Assembly: GCA_964594865.1 (NCBI GenBank)
Contig: CAZQMZ010000004.1
Coordinates: 23,186-87,185, forward strand
Origin: Caccovivens sp964594865
GTDB taxonomy: Bacteria > Bacillota > Clostridia > Christensenellales > UBA1242
Length of the DNA: 64,000 bases
Direction of reading: 5' to 3'
Shown: piece by piece, positions 1-8,579 of the stretch
Position numbering within the stretch: the stretch's first letter is position 1
Layout: the number at the start of each line of letters is the position of its first letter
Translations under genes and position numbers: made by a program
The notes under the pieces: generated by a model
Databases searched by the model: none
What the model was told of the DNA's origin: nothing
Seen by the model: the letters and a program-made list of their open reading frames with translations, nothing else

Positions 1-301
1 ATCTTCCGCCCAGCATTGTTTCCACTTCATTCAAATCCACACTCAGAAAATCAGCAAACACGAATTGGACATTTTTTAAGTTAAGCGAAATCAGTTGCGG
101 TTGCAAATCTTTGTCAATTTCAAATGCCACCACCTTTTTTGCGCGTTCACTGAGCACTTGCGTCAAGCTTCCCGCACCAGCGCCAATTTCCAAAACATTG
201 TCATTGCCCACAATTTCCGCATCGGCACAAATTGCGCTCAATAAGTTTTTGTCGCTAATGAAATTCTGTCCAAACTTTTTTTTGAAATTAAAATCTTCCA
301 T
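1..301 (-). CDS. rsmA: 16S rRNA dimethyladenosine transferase RsmA/KsgA (N-terminal part, cut by window edge)
   Basis: N-terminal 100 residues of the SAM-dependent enzyme that dimethylates two adjacent adenines near the 3' end of 16S rRNA. The start reads MEDFNFKKKFGQNFISD, the family signature (KKxxGQNFL). It is followed by the SAM-binding motif VLEIGAGAGSLT and by VVAFEIDKDL, where the acidic residue contacts the ribose. The ATG at 301 has a good ribosome site (AAGGAAG) 6 nt upstream. The rest of the gene lies outside the left edge. It follows tatD by 26 bp on the same strand, an arrangement common in Firmicutes (tatD, rnmV, ksgA), so co-transcription is likely. The identification is firm. 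Confidence 0.95.
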   Translation of the reverse strand, partial: MEDFNFKKKFGQNFISDKNLLSAICADAEIVGNDNVLEIGAGAGSLTQVLSERAKKVVAFEIDKDLQPQLISLNLKNVQFVFADFLSVDLNEVETMLGGR

Positions 302-327
302 ATTTCTTCCTTTTGGTTGCTTTGTGT

Positions 328-1125
328 TCATTTATTCCAAAAGAACAATCGCGCGTTTTGCGTCGTCGCGAATGCCACTTCTTCAAGAGTCAAATCTTTG
401 AGTTTTGCAATGCGATCTGCCACATACACAACGTTTTTCGGCTCGTTTCGCTTGCCACGATACGGCTCCGGCGAAAGATATGGGCAATCGGTTTCCAACA
501 TAATGCGCTCCAACGGCAGATTTTTCACCACTTCTTGAACATTTTTTGCATTTTTGAAGGTCACAACACCGCCAAAAGAGAAGTATGCCCCCAATTTCAT
601 CAGTTCTTTTGCGCTTTCCAAACTTCCGCCATAGCAATGCAACAAAAACTTGCATTTGAGCGGATGATTTTTCAAGATTTCCAAAGTATCCCCCATAGCA
701 TCACGGCTGTGCACAACAATTGGCAGGTTCAAGCTGTTTGCAAGATCGATTTGAGCAACAAAAACTCTCTTTTGTAAGTCTTTCAATTTTTCAACTTCTT
801 CCAAAGAAAGCCCTTGCAAATAGTGATAATCCAGCCCAATTTCTCCAATTCCAAGCACATTTTTGTTTTTGGCAAGAGTTTTCAGCTGAGCAAGCACATC
901 TTCAAGCGAACTGTCATCAAATACATTTTCAGGATGTATGCCAATCACGGCATAGACATTTTCATGTCGATCCGCCATTTCCACAGCTTGATGCGATGTG
1001 ACCAAGTCGGTGCCCGCACAAATCATTGCACTGACACCACCATTCACCGCCCTTGAAATCACATCTTCAATATCCTCATTATATTGTTCATCCATAAGAT
1101 GACCATGCACATCAATAAGTTCCAT
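328..1125 (-). CDS. tatD: TatD family metal-dependent hydrolase/deoxyribonuclease
   Basis: A 265-residue TIM-barrel hydrolase of the TatD family, thought to be a 3'-5' exonuclease acting in DNA repair; its exact substrate in Firmicutes is less certain. Visible metal ligands are HGH (residues 7-9), the Glu of GEIGLDYHY (about 95), the His of VVHSRDA and LLHCYGG, and the Asp of ETDCPYLSP. The length is typical. No Shine-Dalgarno sequence precedes the ATG. Instead a promoter (TTGACA, 18 bp, TATGAT) puts the predicted +1 exactly on the A of the start codon, so the mRNA is probably leaderless. It sits directly upstream of rsmA and is divergent from spmA. Confidence 0.95.
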   Translation of the reverse strand: MELIDVHGHLMDEQYNEDIEDVISRAVNGGVSAMICAGTDLVTSHQAVEMADRHENVYAVIGIHPENVFDDSSLEDVLAQLKTLAKNKNVLGIGEIGLDYHYLQGLSLEEVEKLKDLQKRVFVAQIDLANSLNLPIVVHSRDAMGDTLEILKNHPLKCKFLLHCYGGSLESAKELMKLGAYFSFGGVVTFKNAKNVQEVVKNLPLERIMLETDCPYLSPEPYRGKRNEPKNVVYVADRIAKLKDLTLEEVAFATTQNARLFFWNK

Positions 1126-1161
1126 GGAGATATCATATCAAATTGCTTGGCACTTTGTCAA
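1126..1161 (-). promoter_or_regulatory. Sigma-A promoter of tatD, predicted leaderless
   Basis: On the minus strand TTGACA (1161-1156), an 18-bp spacer and TATGAT (1137-1132) are followed by six bases and then the ATG at 1125. The predicted +1 is the A of the ATG. No ribosome-binding sequence is present. Confidence 0.7.
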
Positions 1162-1231
1162 ATTAGAGAAACAACACTGTCAAAAATATTGAAAAAATAT
1201 GCTTTTTTCGAGCTTATTCGCATATATATTT

Positions 1232-1825
1232 ATGATGAACACCTTTTGGCTTATGATGATGCTTGCCAGCATTCTCGTTCTTTTGATTGTCAATCCCAGC
1301 GCTGTGCTGTCGGAGATGATTTCCGCGTCAACCGATGCTCTCACTCTCTGCATTGAACTCTGCGCCGTCTATGCCGTTTGGTTGGGTATAATTGAGCTTG
1401 TCGATGCCAGCGGGCTTGGCGAAAAACTTGCCAAACTGCTCCGCCCACTCATCAAAAAGATTTTTAAGGTGGAAAATCCCGAAACGCAATATCTCATCGC
1501 CATGAACGTTTCCGCCAATATGTTGGGCTTGGGGAATGCCGCCACTCCAATGGGTATAAAGGCAATGAAAGCGCTTGACGACGGCACAGGAAAAGCTAAT
1601 TTTGCCATGATTATGCTTATTGTGCTCAACGCCACTTCCATTCAACTTCTGCCAACCACCGTGATTGGTCTGCGTTCAAGTGCCGGAAGTGAAAATCCTG
1701 CCGACATAATTTTTCCAACACTGATTGTCACCTTCATCACTACAATTTTGGGAATTGTTTTGGTACACACAATCGACAAACTCTTTCATGGAAGAAAAAA
1801 TAAGAAAAAGAAGGCAAAGACATGA
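1232..1825 (+). CDS. spmA: Spore maturation protein A
   Basis: Integral membrane protein of the nucleoside-recognition (Gate) family, needed with SpmB for spore-core dehydration in Bacillus. From the ATG at 1232 it has 197 residues (196 from the ATG at 1235), the length of B. subtilis SpmA. The family motif GLGNAATPMGIKAM is present, as are NATSIQLLPTTVIGLR and a C-terminal hydrophobic segment followed by a Lys/Arg tail. An in-frame ATG at 1199 would add 11 residues with no support. There is no Shine-Dalgarno sequence; a TATATA box lies just upstream, so this gene may also be leaderless, possibly with a sporulation sigma factor, but I could not fit a convincing -35. The stop overlaps the spmB start by 4 bp (ATGA), indicating translational coupling. 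Confidence 0.93.
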   Translation: MMNTFWLMMMLASILVLLIVNPSAVLSEMISASTDALTLCIELCAVYAVWLGIIELVDASGLGEKLAKLLRPLIKKIFKVENPETQYLIAMNVSANMLGLGNAATPMGIKAMKALDDGTGKANFAMIMLIVLNATSIQLLPTTVIGLRSSAGSENPADIIFPTLIVTFITTILGIVLVHTIDKLFHGRKNKKKKAKT

Positions 1826-2334
1826 GTGCAAGTGTGTATATTCTTCCAATCCTTTTTATTCTGCTGTTTGGCTATTGCATATATAAGCGTGTCAACACCT
1901 ATGACCACTTTGTCAAAGGTGCAAAAGGTGCAATCAAACTTGTGGTGGAGATCTTTCCGTTCATTGCGTCAATTTTGATTGCTGTGGCTCTTTTGCGAGT
2001 GAGTGGCATAACTGACTTTCTTGCACAAATTCTCTCACCAATTTTCAACGCTCTTGGCATTCCAACCGAACTTGTCGAGCTTGTCCTTTTACGCCCATTC
2101 ACCGGAAGTGGAAGTTATGGAATTTTGGAGAACATCTTCAACACATACGGCGCGGACAGCTATATTTCTCGTTGCGCTTGCGTAATTATGGGTTGCAGTG
2201 AAACAATCTTCTATGTCGCCACAGTGTATATCTCTCAAACCAAAGTGAAAAAACTCTTTTATGCCATTCCTGTGGCACTTGTTTGCTCGCTTGTTGGCAC
2301 AATTCTTGCTTGCCTGATTTGTAAAGTGATGTGA
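1822..2334 (+). CDS. spmB: Spore maturation protein B
   Basis: A 170-residue membrane protein, partner of SpmA and also a Gate-family protein with about four hydrophobic segments. Diagnostic stretches are LLRPFTGSGSYGILENI and CSETIFYVATVYI. It overlaps spmA by 4 bp. In B. subtilis spmAB is in the dacB operon under sigma-E. Here the pair is inserted between the tatD-rsmA and holB-ricT blocks, which are normally closer together, on the opposite strand. A bidirectional terminator follows. Confidence 0.93.
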   Translation: MSASVYILPILFILLFGYCIYKRVNTYDHFVKGAKGAIKLVVEIFPFIASILIAVALLRVSGITDFLAQILSPIFNALGIPTELVELVLLRPFTGSGSYGILENIFNTYGADSYISRCACVIMGCSETIFYVATVYISQTKVKKLFYAIPVALVCSLVGTILACLICKVM

Positions 2335-2424
2335 AAAAATCTTTTTAGTATTGGGATTTATAAAAAAATTTCTAAAAATCACTCTTTTAAAAAAATTGCA
2401 CTCATTGTAAAATTTGCAATTGAA

Positions 2425-2466
2425 AGAAAAAAAGTGCTGGAATGAAATTTCCGCACTCTTTTTAAG
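2425..2466. terminator. Bidirectional intrinsic terminator between spmB and the methyltransferase gene
   Basis: Stem AGTGC-GGAA / TTCC-GCACT (2433-2457) with one bulged T and a short loop. It is followed by CTTTTT on the plus strand and by a T-rich run on the minus strand, so it serves both convergent genes. Confidence 0.75.
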
Positions 2467-2490
2467 GTTTTGCTCAAAAAAAATGTCAAA

Positions 2491-3237
2491 TTATTTAAAC
2501 TTTCGGGTTTTAAGTTCTTCCAAAAATTCGCCATCCTCGGTGTTGGTGATAAGATTTGGAAGAAGTTTAACTCTGTGTTTTCCGCCTTTAACCGCTTCTA
2601 CAACCACAAGAGTAAATTTGCCTTTGCCGTTCTCTGTGAAAAACATCTTCTTGACTGCAAGATTGTGATTATAGCACTCTGCCAACAGTTCCGCCGAGCG
2701 CTCGGCAGGATATGTGCAATAAAATCGCCCGCCAAACTTCAACATCTTTGAAGTGACATCAATCAATTCTTTCAAATTCAACTTGACTTCTTGTCTGGCA
2801 ATCTTGCGACTTTCTTCACATGGCAAGGCGTCGGGCTCAAAATATGGCGGATTTGAAAAAACAACATCCACACTTCCGACTTGAAGATGTTTCTTAAAAT
2901 TTTTTACATCATCTTCAATTAAAGTGATTTTTTGAGATAAATCGTTCAAAATTATGTTTTTTTCGCAAATTTTTTGCAATTTTTCTTGAATTTCGAAGAT
3001 TTTTATTGATTTAAACTTGTTTTTTGCACTGACAAGAATGGAAACAATTCCACATCCACCGCCAATTTCCACAGCGTTTTCGCTTGCCTTGAGTTTTATG
3101 AAATTCGCCAAGATAACGCTGTCAGAAGTGAAGCAATAGAGATTTTTATCTTGGATGATTTCAAGTCCACCGCATTGCAAATCTTCCAATCTTTCGCTTG
3201 AAGTCAGTTTGATTTTTTGTTTCTTCAAACCTGTCAT
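2491..3237 (-). CDS. tRNA1(Val) (adenine-N6)-methyltransferase family protein (YabB/TrmN6-like)
   Basis: A 248-residue SAM-dependent methyltransferase. Motif I is AVEIGGGCGIVSILVSAK (residues about 55-72) and the catalytic N6-adenine motif NPPY is at about 129-132. This fits the YfiC/TrmN6 family that methylates A37 of tRNA-Val in E. coli; the Firmicute members (YabB) usually follow ricT, as here. The start overlaps the ricT stop by 4 bp, so translation is coupled. The substrate in this organism is inferred from family and context, not proven. Confidence 0.88.
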   Translation of the reverse strand: MTGLKKQKIKLTSSERLEDLQCGGLEIIQDKNLYCFTSDSVILANFIKLKASENAVEIGGGCGIVSILVSAKNKFKSIKIFEIQEKLQKICEKNIILNDLSQKITLIEDDVKNFKKHLQVGSVDVVFSNPPYFEPDALPCEESRKIARQEVKLNLKELIDVTSKMLKFGGRFYCTYPAERSAELLAECYNHNLAVKKMFFTENGKGKFTLVVVEAVKGGKHRVKLLPNLITNTEDGEFLEELKTRKFK

Positions 3238-4055
3238 CTTTCTTCCTTTTTGAATTTTACTTCAGAGAGATCATATGTTTTGATTTCAAAATCATCGCCT
3301 TTTTCAATTTTGACATCCACCATTCTGTCCAGCAAATTGTTGTATATCACCGTCCCTTTTCCGTCTTTTGTGGAAACTAGTGAGCCAACTTTTGGCATAA
3401 CTCTCAACGCTTCTTGATATGTGCCGTTTTCATACGCAATGCAACACATAAGTTTTCCGCAAAGTCCGCTTATTGAATTTGGGTTGAGTGACAAATTTTG
3501 ATTTTTTGCCATTTTCATGGACACATGGTCAAACTCGCCCATATTTTGCACGCAACAACAAATCTTTCCGCAAGGTCCAAAACCACCCAACATTCTCACT
3601 TCATCCCGACTGCCAATCTGACGAAGTTCAACGCGTTTCTTCAATGTTTCGGCAAGCTTTTTCACCAATTCACGAAAATCAATACGGTTTTCTGCCGTGA
3701 AGTTGACGACATATCTGCTGTTGTCAAAACTTGCTTCCACTTGCACAATCTTCATATCCAAATCAAATTCTTTGACAATTTTTTTGACCGTTGGATATAG
3801 TTTGCGAGCTTCTTCGTCATATTCTTCCGCCTTCTTTAACATCTCTTTCGTCGCCTTTTGAACGACATTTTTCAGTGGTGACATAAGAGTGGATGGGTCA
3901 ATCATCTCGTTTTCCTTGACAATAACACCCAAATCTTGTCCCCTATCCGTTTCGACAATCACATAATCGCCCTGTTTCAAATTTAAGCCGTTTGGGGAGA
4001 AAGAATATATATGATTGCTGTTTTTAAATTTCACACCAACTGTTTCTATTTGCAT
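3234..4055 (-). CDS. ricT: PSP1-domain protein RicT (YaaT), RicAFT complex subunit
   Basis: A 273-residue PSP1/YaaT protein. In B. subtilis RicT forms the RicA-RicF-RicT complex, carries a [4Fe-4S] cluster, stimulates Spo0A phosphorylation and works with RNase Y in mRNA maturation. The cysteine-rich region is clear: C162, C166-C168 (GPCGKICCC), C199 and C204-C205 (LCGKLMCC). An SD (GGAGG) lies 9 nt before the ATG. It overlaps holB by 10 bp and the methyltransferase gene by 4 bp, giving the conserved holB-yaaT-yabB order. RicA and RicF are not in the window. Confidence 0.94.
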   Translation of the reverse strand: MQIETVGVKFKNSNHIYSFSPNGLNLKQGDYVIVETDRGQDLGVIVKENEMIDPSTLMSPLKNVVQKATKEMLKKAEEYDEEARKLYPTVKKIVKEFDLDMKIVQVEASFDNSRYVVNFTAENRIDFRELVKKLAETLKKRVELRQIGSRDEVRMLGGFGPCGKICCCVQNMGEFDHVSMKMAKNQNLSLNPNSISGLCGKLMCCIAYENGTYQEALRVMPKVGSLVSTKDGKGTVIYNNLLDRMVDVKIEKGDDFEIKTYDLSEVKFKKEER

Positions 4056-5002
4056 AGATATTTAACCTCCAAAATTTTTAGCAAAAAGTTGTCAACCGCC
4101 ACATTCAAATTGGCATTAAACTCCAATCTTTCACGAAAACGCGAAATAAGTTTGAAAATTTCACAAAGTGCTTCAACAGAATATTCCGCTTCGACATCTT
4201 TGAACGCATCAAGATATGGCGTCAACCTGCAAAGTGCTTCACTATCGCATTTGAGTTTTATCATGTCTTCAATCGCAAAAGAAATCACTTGCAAAATAAT
4301 CTCCAAGTTTTGCTTTTGGTCAAGAAATTTTTTGGAATATTTGATGACATCTCGACTGCCTTTCATTTCACAAATCAAGCTTATGGCAAAGTTGACAATG
4401 TTTTTCAGGTCAGATTTCTTTTCAAACTCCAAAGTCTTTCCAATGTAACCTTCGCCCAAAATTATGGAAAGGTCATCACGACAAATCTTTTGGATTTCTT
4501 CTTTGGAAAGAGGCTTGATTTTGATTTTGTCACATCTCGATTTGATGGTGGGCAAAACTTTCTCTTCACTCTTTGCCGACAAAATGAAAAAAACATTCTT
4601 TGGCGGTTCTTCAAGCACTTTCAACAATTTGTTTTGCGCTTCTTCTGTGGAAACATCAAAATTGTTGATTATGAAAATCTTGTATGGCAAATTGACCGGT
4701 TTGACATATGCTTCCGCCACGATGTCATTGCTGTCGGCAACAAGCAACTTTTCGCCGTTTTTTGGATATAACTTGACATCCAAATCCACTCCACTTTCCA
4801 CTCGAACAAACTCTGCGCTCTTTTCATCCATAAGTTCAAAGGTTGGAAATTCCAACAGAAGTGCGGTCAAAACAAGAGTTGTTCGGCTTGTCAAATCATC
4901 CTCACAGAAAAACAAAAGGGAATTTTTCAACGTTCCACTCTCTTTTTTCTTGCGAATATTTTCAAAAAACTCTTGCTTCTTTATAATTTGGGTTACATCC
5001 AT
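4046..5002 (-). CDS. holB: DNA polymerase III delta' subunit
   Basis: A 318-residue clamp-loader subunit. KIFIINNFDVSTEEAQNKLLKVLEEPPKNVFFIL followed by VLPTIKSRC (SRC motif) is diagnostic. No intact Walker A is seen in the N-terminal part, which is usual for delta', a subunit that does not hydrolyse ATP. There is no Shine-Dalgarno sequence. A promoter (TTGATT, 17 bp, TAAAAT with extended TGC) puts +1 on the A of the ATG, so the holB-ricT-methyltransferase mRNA is probably leaderless. The upstream ATPase gene ends in its own terminator, which supports an independent promoter here. Confidence 0.92.
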   Translation of the reverse strand: MDVTQIIKKQEFFENIRKKKESGTLKNSLLFFCEDDLTSRTTLVLTALLLEFPTFELMDEKSAEFVRVESGVDLDVKLYPKNGEKLLVADSNDIVAEAYVKPVNLPYKIFIINNFDVSTEEAQNKLLKVLEEPPKNVFFILSAKSEEKVLPTIKSRCDKIKIKPLSKEEIQKICRDDLSIILGEGYIGKTLEFEKKSDLKNIVNFAISLICEMKGSRDVIKYSKKFLDQKQNLEIILQVISFAIEDMIKLKCDSEALCRLTPYLDAFKDVEAEYSVEALCEIFKLISRFRERLEFNANLNVAVDNFLLKILEVKYLCK

Positions 5003-5037
5003 GCTATGATTTTAGCATATTTTCACAAAAAAATCAA
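5003..5037 (-). promoter_or_regulatory. Promoter of the holB operon, predicted leaderless
   Basis: Minus strand: TTGATT, 17-bp spacer ending in TGC (extended -10), TAAAAT at 5014-5009, six bases, then ATG at 5002. Confidence 0.7.
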
Positions 5038-5052
5038 AATTTAAGTGTAATA

Positions 5053-5083
5053 AATTGAAAAAAGGACAAAATTTGTCCTTTCT
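5053..5083 (-). terminator. Intrinsic terminator of the P-type ATPase gene
   Basis: Perfect stem AAAGGACAAA / TTTGTCCTTT (5061-5070 with 5072-5081), followed on the minus strand by TTTTTTC. It overlaps the end of the ATPase gene. Confidence 0.85.
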
Positions 5084-7698
5084 TATGTTTTCTTAATCTT
5101 TTTTGAAATCTTTCGCTCAATCCATTTATATATTTCTCCAATAAAGATGATGGACATGGAAAGCACAAGCACAACAATCCAGCTCCAAAAGTCAAGTTTT
5201 TCAAGTTGAAGCAAATTTCCAAGCCCTGTGCAAGCCATCAGCAACAAAAGCGCAAAGCCAAATATGAGTGACCCGGTGAAAAATTTGTTTTTAAATGGAT
5301 TGCTCTTGAAACAAAAATCTTTTGTGCGAGCCGTGAACATGAAGAAAAGTTGAATGAGATTGAGAGTATAGAACGCCATTGTGATTGCCACACTTTCGCC
5401 TTGCATGAAAAAGCCATAAAGATATGCGCACATCGTCAAAGCCGTTTGCACAAAACCTAAAACAAGAAGTGAGACGCCCATTCCTCCGCCAAACAGCCCT
5501 TCATCTTTTTTACGCGGGTTCTCTTCCATAACTTCACTTTCAACCGGCTCCGTTCCCAAAGCAATCGCTGGCAAACTGTCGGTGATTATGTTCACAAACA
5601 AAATTTGCACAGGCAAAAGAAATGTCAAGCTCGGAAAGAAAACAGTCAGCAAAAACAGCGACAAAATTTCCGCCATATTCGCCGAAAAAAGATATTTGAC
5701 AGTCTTTTGAATGTTGCTGTATATCTTACGTCCTTCTTCCACAGCCACGACAATTGTGGCAAAATTGTCGTCCGTAATGAGAATGTCGGCAACATCTTTT
5801 GTGACATCCGTTCCGGTTTTACCCATTCCAATGCCAATGTCCGCCTTTTTCAAACTTGGAGCATCGTTGACTCCATCACCGGTCATTGCCACAATGTGCC
5901 CATTTTTTTTGAGTGCTTCCACAATTCTCACTTTATGCTGTGGACTAACTCTGGCAAAAACACACTTGTTTTCAACAATTTTTTCAAATTCTTGATCGGA
6001 AAATTTGTCAATATCTTCACCTGAAATCACTTCGTCTATGTTTTTGACTATCCCCACTTTTTTTGCAATTGCAAAAGCGGTGTCTTTATAGTCGCCCGTG
6101 ATCATCACTGCTCTCATGCCTGCTTTTCGACATTTTTTGACTGCTTCTTCAATTTCAGGACGAGGTGGATCTTGCAAACCACAGAGTCCCAAAAAAACAA
6201 AGCCTGTCTCTTCAATTTTTTCGTCAACATTTTGTTTGAAAGCAAAACTTATCACTCTCAAAGCGTGATCGCACATCTTTTTGTTTTGATTTAAGATTTT
6301 TTTCTTTATACTTTCATCAAGTGGCAAAATTTTGTTGTTGGTCATATATGAATCACAGCAATTCAAAACTCTGTCAAGCGCGCCCTTCATGAAACAAATT
6401 TTTTCGCCTTGCACAAGGTTTAAAGTGGTCATCATTTTACGTTGTGAATTGAAAGAAAGTTCGTTCAACCTTGGATTATTTTTCTCAACTTCTTGTTTGT
6501 TAATTTGAAAAGATTTTGCAAAATCGGCAAGAGCAACCTCTGTTGAACCTCCAACATAACCACTTTCACCAACTTGCGCATCGTTGCAAAGCACCATGGC
6601 ATTTAAAAAAATCGAAAAAGATTCGCTTTTTTTATCAAAAAATGTGAAAAAATCTTCAATTTTCATCTTGTTTTGTGTTATTGTTCCTGTTTTATCCGAA
6701 CAAATCACATCACAAGAGCCAAGCGTTTCAACAGCATGCATACGTTTGACGATTGCCTTTTGTTTGGAGAGTTTTGCAATACCCAAACTCATGATGATTG
6801 TGATGACCGCCGGCATACTTTCTGGAATTGCGGCGACCGAAATTGCAACCGCTGTCAAAAATGCTTGTAAAATTTCTGTCGGATTGGCAATTGCTTCCAA
6901 GATGAATGTTATGCAAGCCATAAGCAAGATGACATAAGTTAAAACTTTTCCAACACCTTGTATGCTCTTTTGTAATGGAGTCATATCTTTCTTGGTGTTT
7001 TTCAAACTTTCAGCAATCTTTCCAATCTCACTTTCTTGCCCAATTGCCACAACCACACCCTTGCCATGGCCATTTTCCACAATACTGCTTGCAAATGCCA
7101 TATTCCTTCTGTCCGCAAGTGGCACATCCTTTTCATAGATATATTCTGCGTGTTTTTCCACAGGTTCGCTTTCGCCGGTTAGAGAAGCTTCGTTCAACTT
7201 TATATTGGAAGTTTCAATCAGCCTTAAATCTGCTGGCACAATGCTTCCCGCTTCCAAACAAACAACATCCCCATGAACAAGTTCGGAAGTTTTGATTTTG
7301 AAAATTTTTCCGTCACGAAAAACTTTTGTTTCTGGTTGTGTCATATTTTTCAAACTTTCAATAGCCTTTTCACTCTTCCGCTCTTGATAGACGCCGAAAA
7401 GAGCATTCATGACAACAATTCCAAGAATAATTACACCATCAATAACTTCGCTGGAAGAACTTTCAACAATGCCAATAACAATTGAAAGCACCGCCGAAAC
7501 CAACAGCACAAGCACCATAAGTTCTTTGATTTGTGACAAAAATTTTGATATAAAAGACTGCTTTTTCTGCGGTTTTATCTGCACTTTGCGCGCATTGGAA
7601 GAACGAGAATTAACTTCCATCAAACTCAGCCCATTGTTTCTTGTTCCCACAACCTGCAAACATTCGTCAACAGAAAATTGATAATATTTCTTTTCCAC
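5083..7698 (-). CDS. Cation-translocating P-type ATPase, Ca2+-type (P2A)
   Basis: An 871-residue P-type ATPase. Domains in order are: N-terminal cation-ATPase domain (1-60), M1-M2, actuator with LTGESEPV (about 174), M4 with PESMPAV, phosphorylation site SDKTGTITQ (Asp about 335), nucleotide-binding domain, hinge MTGDGVNDAPSLKKADIGIGMG, and M5-M10. M6 carries NIITDSLPAIALG, matching the N-x-x-T-D pattern of SERCA/PMR1 Ca2+ pumps, so Ca2+ (or Mn2+) export is likely. The start is GTG, set by AGGAGA 8 nt upstream. It is 60 bp downstream of uppP and may share the transcript that begins at the giant gene; its own terminator follows. Confidence 0.92.
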   Translation of the reverse strand: MEKKYYQFSVDECLQVVGTRNNGLSLMEVNSRSSNARKVQIKPQKKQSFISKFLSQIKELMVLVLLVSAVLSIVIGIVESSSSEVIDGVIILGIVVMNALFGVYQERKSEKAIESLKNMTQPETKVFRDGKIFKIKTSELVHGDVVCLEAGSIVPADLRLIETSNIKLNEASLTGESEPVEKHAEYIYEKDVPLADRRNMAFASSIVENGHGKGVVVAIGQESEIGKIAESLKNTKKDMTPLQKSIQGVGKVLTYVILLMACITFILEAIANPTEILQAFLTAVAISVAAIPESMPAVITIIMSLGIAKLSKQKAIVKRMHAVETLGSCDVICSDKTGTITQNKMKIEDFFTFFDKKSESFSIFLNAMVLCNDAQVGESGYVGGSTEVALADFAKSFQINKQEVEKNNPRLNELSFNSQRKMMTTLNLVQGEKICFMKGALDRVLNCCDSYMTNNKILPLDESIKKKILNQNKKMCDHALRVISFAFKQNVDEKIEETGFVFLGLCGLQDPPRPEIEEAVKKCRKAGMRAVMITGDYKDTAFAIAKKVGIVKNIDEVISGEDIDKFSDQEFEKIVENKCVFARVSPQHKVRIVEALKKNGHIVAMTGDGVNDAPSLKKADIGIGMGKTGTDVTKDVADILITDDNFATIVVAVEEGRKIYSNIQKTVKYLFSANMAEILSLFLLTVFFPSLTFLLPVQILFVNIITDSLPAIALGTEPVESEVMEENPRKKDEGLFGGGMGVSLLVLGFVQTALTMCAYLYGFFMQGESVAITMAFYTLNLIQLFFMFTARTKDFCFKSNPFKNKFFTGSLIFGFALLLLMACTGLGNLLQLEKLDFWSWIVVLVLSMSIIFIGEIYKWIERKISKKIKKT

Positions 7699-7758
7699 AA
7701 CTTCTCCTGACGTATCATACTTTGAAGTTGTCCCAATTTATGCATCTTCGACAAATTT

Positions 7759-8514
7759 TTACATGAAGAACAGAGAAATGACGGCAATGACGGCAAGATA
7801 ATATGAAAACCATTTCAGGCTGGATTTAACAGTGAGCTTAACCATCAGTTTTATGGCAAAAATTCCTGTCAAAAAGGCTGTTATAAATGAAATTATGGTC
7901 GGCAAAATCGGCACACTCAAAACAACTTCACCTGTGACAACATCATAAATTTCCATTATAAGAGAAAGAAAAATGATTGGAATGGACATCAAAAATGAGA
8001 ATTTGGCGACCTGATTTTTGTCTTTTCCACACACAAGTCCGGCACTTATTGTCGAACCAGAACGTGAAATGCCGGGAAAGACAGCAAACCCTTGCGCAAC
8101 CCCCATCAAAAACGCTGTTTTATTGTCAAAAGTGTTGGATTTTTTATTTAATATTTCTGCAAGCATCAATATGACCGCTGACAACGCAAAACAAAGTGGC
8201 AATGCCCCGCCCATGAAAGACAACTTGATGAGAGGCATAAACAAAAGAGCAATCACACAAGTTGGAATGGTTGCGATGACAATTTGTATTGTTTCTTTGG
8301 AAAATGGATGCCTTATCATCTGCCAAACATCTTTATAATAGACAACACAAATGGAAAGCAAAGTGGCAACATGAAGCAAAATACTGACAAACAAACTCTC
8401 TTCAATTCCAAAAATTTTTGAAAAAAGCACCAAATGTCCAGAAGAAGAAACAGGAAGAAACTCTGTCAGTCCCTGAATCAAACCCAACAAAAATAAAGCA
8501 AGAGTGATGTTCAT
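7759..8514 (-). CDS. uppP: Undecaprenyl-diphosphatase (BacA/UppP family)
   Basis: A 251-residue polytopic membrane enzyme that recycles undecaprenyl pyrophosphate to the monophosphate carrier for cell-wall synthesis; family members give bacitracin resistance. The two signatures are present: GLIQGLTEFLPVSSSGHL (residues 12-29, with the catalytic Glu) and PGISRSGSTIS. The length is slightly under the usual 260-275. The ribosome site is AAGAGG. It lies 65 bp after the giant surface protein gene, so the two are probably co-transcribed. I see no direct functional link beyond both being envelope functions. Confidence 0.94.
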   Translation of the reverse strand: MNITLALFLLGLIQGLTEFLPVSSSGHLVLFSKIFGIEESLFVSILLHVATLLSICVVYYKDVWQMIRHPFSKETIQIVIATIPTCVIALLFMPLIKLSFMGGALPLCFALSAVILMLAEILNKKSNTFDNKTAFLMGVAQGFAVFPGISRSGSTISAGLVCGKDKNQVAKFSFLMSIPIIFLSLIMEIYDVVTGEVVLSVPILPTIISFITAFLTGIFAIKLMVKLTVKSSLKWFSYYLAVIAVISLFFM

Positions 8515-8579
8515 TGCAAACCTCTTGCTTTATTTTATTTAATTTATGGCAATAGTATTCTTTGTATGCTTCAAACATT

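Noticed and set aside
1199..1231. 11-residue N-terminal extension of SpmA
   Set aside because: No homology with SpmA starts and no initiation signal.
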